64,000 bases of DNA from JAFGPF01 sp964500415 (GTDB taxonomy: Bacteria; Chloroflexota; Dehalococcoidia; Dehalococcoidales; RBG-16-60-22), in NCBI GenBank assembly GCA_964500415.1, contig CAZCOB010000004.1, forward strand, positions 23,652-87,651, in the 5' to 3' direction. Positions 61,973 through 64,000 of the stretch are shown here, piece after piece. Numbering within the stretch: the stretch's first letter is position 1; every line of letters starts with the position of its first letter. A program made the position numbers and the translations under genes. The notes under the pieces were generated by a model. It was given only the letters and a program-made list of their open reading frames with translations, was not told where the DNA came from and did not search any database.

Positions 61973-63268
61973 TCACTCACTCCCGGTACCTGTAGATTCT
62001 TCGATTGCTCTGAGACCACCATCATATATCTGCTGTGCAATCTCTTCGGTTTTAGCCTCGGCCGTCAGCCTGATCTTAGGCTCGGTACCCGAGGGGCGGA
62101 TCAGCAACCAGCCATCCTCAAAGCTAATTTTATAGCCATCGATGTTATTAACCGATAGCGGATTCAGTTTCATCAGTTTGGACTCTAAACGGGACATAGT
62201 GATGCCTTCGCTACTGACATTACCGCGAAGCAGGGGGTAAACGGGCACAGCATCGACCAGTTCCGAAAGTTTCTGCTCACCGGCCAGAGCCGCCACCTGA
62301 GCCGCCGCGTAAATTCCATCGGGGCAGAGCGAAATATCCGGGAAAATCCAGCTTCCCGATGCCTCGCCGCCGAAACCACCGCCGTTTCTCAGTTCCTCGG
62401 ATACCCAGGTATCACCTATCTTCGTCCGCCTGACATTAAAACCCATCTCTTCGATAGCCATAGAGGCATCCAGCGTTGTTACGACTTCCTTTACCCCCAA
62501 CCCCTTCGCAAAGATAGCCAGCAGTATATCACCGGTAATGAACCTGCCCCGTTCGTCAACCACCATGAGGCGGTCGGCATCACCGTCATGGGCAATTCCG
62601 ACATCGGCACCGGACTCTCTAACAGCCCGGCACAGGTCCTGCAAATTGGCTTCCACCGGCTCGATGCCGCGAGGGAAAAAACCGCTGGGATAGCAGTTCA
62701 TGGTTATAACCTCGCAACCTAACCTTTCGAAAAGGCGTGGCGTGACCTCAGAAGCCGCACCACATCCGGCGTCAACCACTACCTTGAGATTCAACCTGTC
62801 GGGGAAGTTGGGTAATATGGCATCGATATGACGCCCGATGGCCCCCTGAAAAATATCAGCGTTTTTAATATCTTCCCAGCCGGCAACCCCATACGCTTCG
62901 TCCGTTATGGCTTTTTCAATCTGCATCTGCTGTAGCGAGTCAAACGAAGAACCGTCCGGATTCAGGAGTTTGATACCGTTGTATTGCGGGGGATTGTGGG
63001 AGGCGGTAATCATTACACCGACATCGAACTCACGGGTAACGAAGGCCAGTGTCGGCGTGGGTGTTATCCCGGCGTCAACACAACGGGCACCTGCTGCCAG
63101 CAGGCCGGAGATAACGGCGTGTTTCATGGCGTCCCGGGAAGTCCTGGTATCCGTGCCCACAACTGCGTTGGCATGATTCTTTCCCACGACCATGCCGACT
63201 TTGAACGCGATGTTAAGGAGTTCCAGATTGAAAAGGGTACGTATGCCTGACGAGCCAAAAAGTTTCAT
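61973..63268 (-). CDS. glmM: Phosphoglucosamine mutase-like phosphohexomutase
   Basis: The 431-residue protein has KLFGSSGIRTLFNLEL at the N-terminus, GTDTRTSRD, the phosphoserine loop MITASHNPPQYNGIKL, the metal site HDGDADRLMVV, a substrate loop GGEASGSWIF and the phosphate loop RPSGTEPKIRL. Family members act on glucosamine, mannose or glucose phosphates. The glmS and GlmU-like neighbours favour glucosamine. Its stop nearly abuts the start of the GlmU-like gene. The gene starts just left of a short gap to thiC. Confidence 0.88.
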   Translation of the reverse strand: MKLFGSSGIRTLFNLELLNIAFKVGMVVGKNHANAVVGTDTRTSRDAMKHAVISGLLAAGARCVDAGITPTPTLAFVTREFDVGVMITASHNPPQYNGIKLLNPDGSSFDSLQQMQIEKAITDEAYGVAGWEDIKNADIFQGAIGRHIDAILPNFPDRLNLKVVVDAGCGAASEVTPRLFERLGCEVITMNCYPSGFFPRGIEPVEANLQDLCRAVRESGADVGIAHDGDADRLMVVDERGRFITGDILLAIFAKGLGVKEVVTTLDASMAIEEMGFNVRRTKIGDTWVSEELRNGGGFGGEASGSWIFPDISLCPDGIYAAAQVAALAGEQKLSELVDAVPVYPLLRGNVSSEGITMSRLESKLMKLNPLSVNNIDGYKISFEDGWLLIRPSGTEPKIRLTAEAKTEEIAQQIYDGGLRAIEESTGTGSE

Positions 63269-63335
63269 AATATATTCATTCTACTACGAACAGAGGAATT
63301 GTCAACCAAGTTAACCCTGACGTTCCCGTTACCGG

Positions 63336-64000
63336 CTAACAACGGCTAGTTTCGACCCCCAGGTAGTTCGCCACCAGGTCCATGGCGCAGTACCGCCCGC
63401 ACATGCTGCAGGCCTCCCCCGATGTTGCCCGCTGGCGGTGGACACGCCGGAAACGCTCCGGGTCCAGGGAAAGCCTGGCCTGCTCATCCCAGTCGAGTCG
63501 CTTCCGCGCCAGAGCCATCTCACGGTCTCTCTCCGCAGCACCCTTCACACCCTTAACGATATCGGCAGCGTGGGCGGCGATACGCGAGGCGATGACTCCC
63601 TCCCTGACATCGTCAATATCAGGAATGGCAAGGTGCTCCGAAGGCGTCACGTAGCAGAGGAAATCAGCCCCGGAGATGGCAGCGATAGCCCCGCCGATAG
63701 CACCGGTAATATGGTCGTAGCCGGCGGCGATATCCGTCACCAGCGGACCCAGTACATAGAAGGGCGCGCCCTTGCAGACGGCCTTCTGGAGTCGTACGTT
63801 GGTTTCAATCTGGTCAAGGGGTATGTGTCCGGGTCCTTCCACCATTACCTGTACACCGGCCTCCTGTGCCCTTTGCACCAGTTCGCCGAGGGTAAGCAGT
63901 TCTTCTATCTGAGTACGGTCGGTGGCATCAGCCAGAGAGCCCGGGCGCATACCGTCGCCGAGGCTCAGGGTCACATCGTATTCCCTGGCGATATCCAGCA
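63336..64000 (-). CDS. thiC: Phosphomethylpyrimidine synthase, 3' part
   Basis: The frame runs to the right edge of the window, so the 5' end is missing; about 220 C-terminal residues are seen. The protein makes the thiamin pyrimidine from AIR by radical SAM chemistry. It shows LSLGDGMRPGSLADATD, VMVEGPGHIPLDQI, YVLGPLVTDIAAGYDHI, SGADFLCYVTPSEHL and the C-terminal cluster motif CSMCGRYC. That motif is CX2CX3C, one residue shorter than the CX2CX4C of well-studied ThiC. A TPP riboswitch, if present, lies beyond the window. Confidence 0.93.
   Translation of the reverse strand, partial: LDIAREYDVTLSLGDGMRPGSLADATDRTQIEELLTLGELVQRAQEAGVQVMVEGPGHIPLDQIETNVRLQKAVCKGAPFYVLGPLVTDIAAGYDHITGAIGGAIAAISGADFLCYVTPSEHLAIPDIDDVREGVIASRIAAHAADIVKGVKGAAERDREMALARKRLDWDEQARLSLDPERFRRVHRQRATSGEACSMCGRYCAMDLVANYLGVETSRC

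Overview
The window looks like a chromosomal piece of an uncultured-type bacterium, most probably Chloroflexota and perhaps Dehalococcoidia. This is inferred from gene mix, not from a marker gene. It is bacterial because it carries a permuted-free one-piece tmRNA (ssrA) next to smpB, plus GlmS and ThiC. It also carries genes often seen in archaea and Chloroflexota: an STT3-type oligosaccharyltransferase, a DUF1616 membrane protein, two GlmU-like nucleotidylyltransferases and a MoxR/DUF58/DUF4350/DUF4129 surface-protein locus. No rRNA, tRNA, transposase, prophage or CRISPR array was seen.

Layout. (1) Positions 3-9244, plus strand: glycan genes (truncated deacetylase-like protein, methyltransferase, asparagine-synthetase-like protein, two GT4 glycosyltransferases, a radical SAM/SPASM enzyme, a large multispan membrane protein). 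(2) 9241-18144, minus strand: an operon for a CDP-3,6-dideoxyhexose (rfbF, reductase-like SDR, 3,5-epimerase-like cupin, rfbG, rfbH) followed by methyltransferases and GT2 enzymes, with a promoter upstream of rfbF. (3) 18359-19729, plus strand: a lone cobalamin-binding-type radical SAM protein. (4) 19758-29868, minus strand: more GT4s, a radical SAM enzyme, a GMD-like SDR, a methyltransferase and enzymes making UDP-glucuronate and UDP-HexNAcA type sugars. (5) 30367-38864, minus strand: gmd and fcl (GDP-L-fucose), a GT2, STT3, a GT-C-like membrane protein and DUF1616. Together these suggest a protein N-glycosylation or surface-glycan locus.

(6) 39247-46877: a divergent catabolic island. Minus strand has two SDRs and a SnoaL-like protein; plus strand has FAD oxidase, Fe-S CCG protein, second FAD oxidase and SDR. 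Next to it lie an IclR remnant and a frame-broken gene (46878-47770). (7) 47952-48788: ssrA and smpB. (8) 49090-57740, plus strand: a transmembrane XRE regulator with tandem promoters, then a putative membrane operon ending in DUF4129, DUF4350, MoxR ATPase and DUF58 genes. (9) 57744-63268, minus strand: glmS, two GlmU-like enzymes and a GlmM-like mutase, which would supply the UDP-HexNAc used by the glycan genes; then the 3' part of thiC at the window edge.

The most unusual item is the STT3 protein at 32753-35617. A complete J-domain with an HPD motif is inserted in the cytoplasmic loop just before the last membrane helix, so an oligosaccharyltransferase appears to carry its own Hsp70-recruiting module. 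The second is the one-protein transmembrane regulator at 49090, whose promoter region holds repeated -35 boxes and palindromes and which shares a 12-base motif with the region upstream of the MoxR gene.
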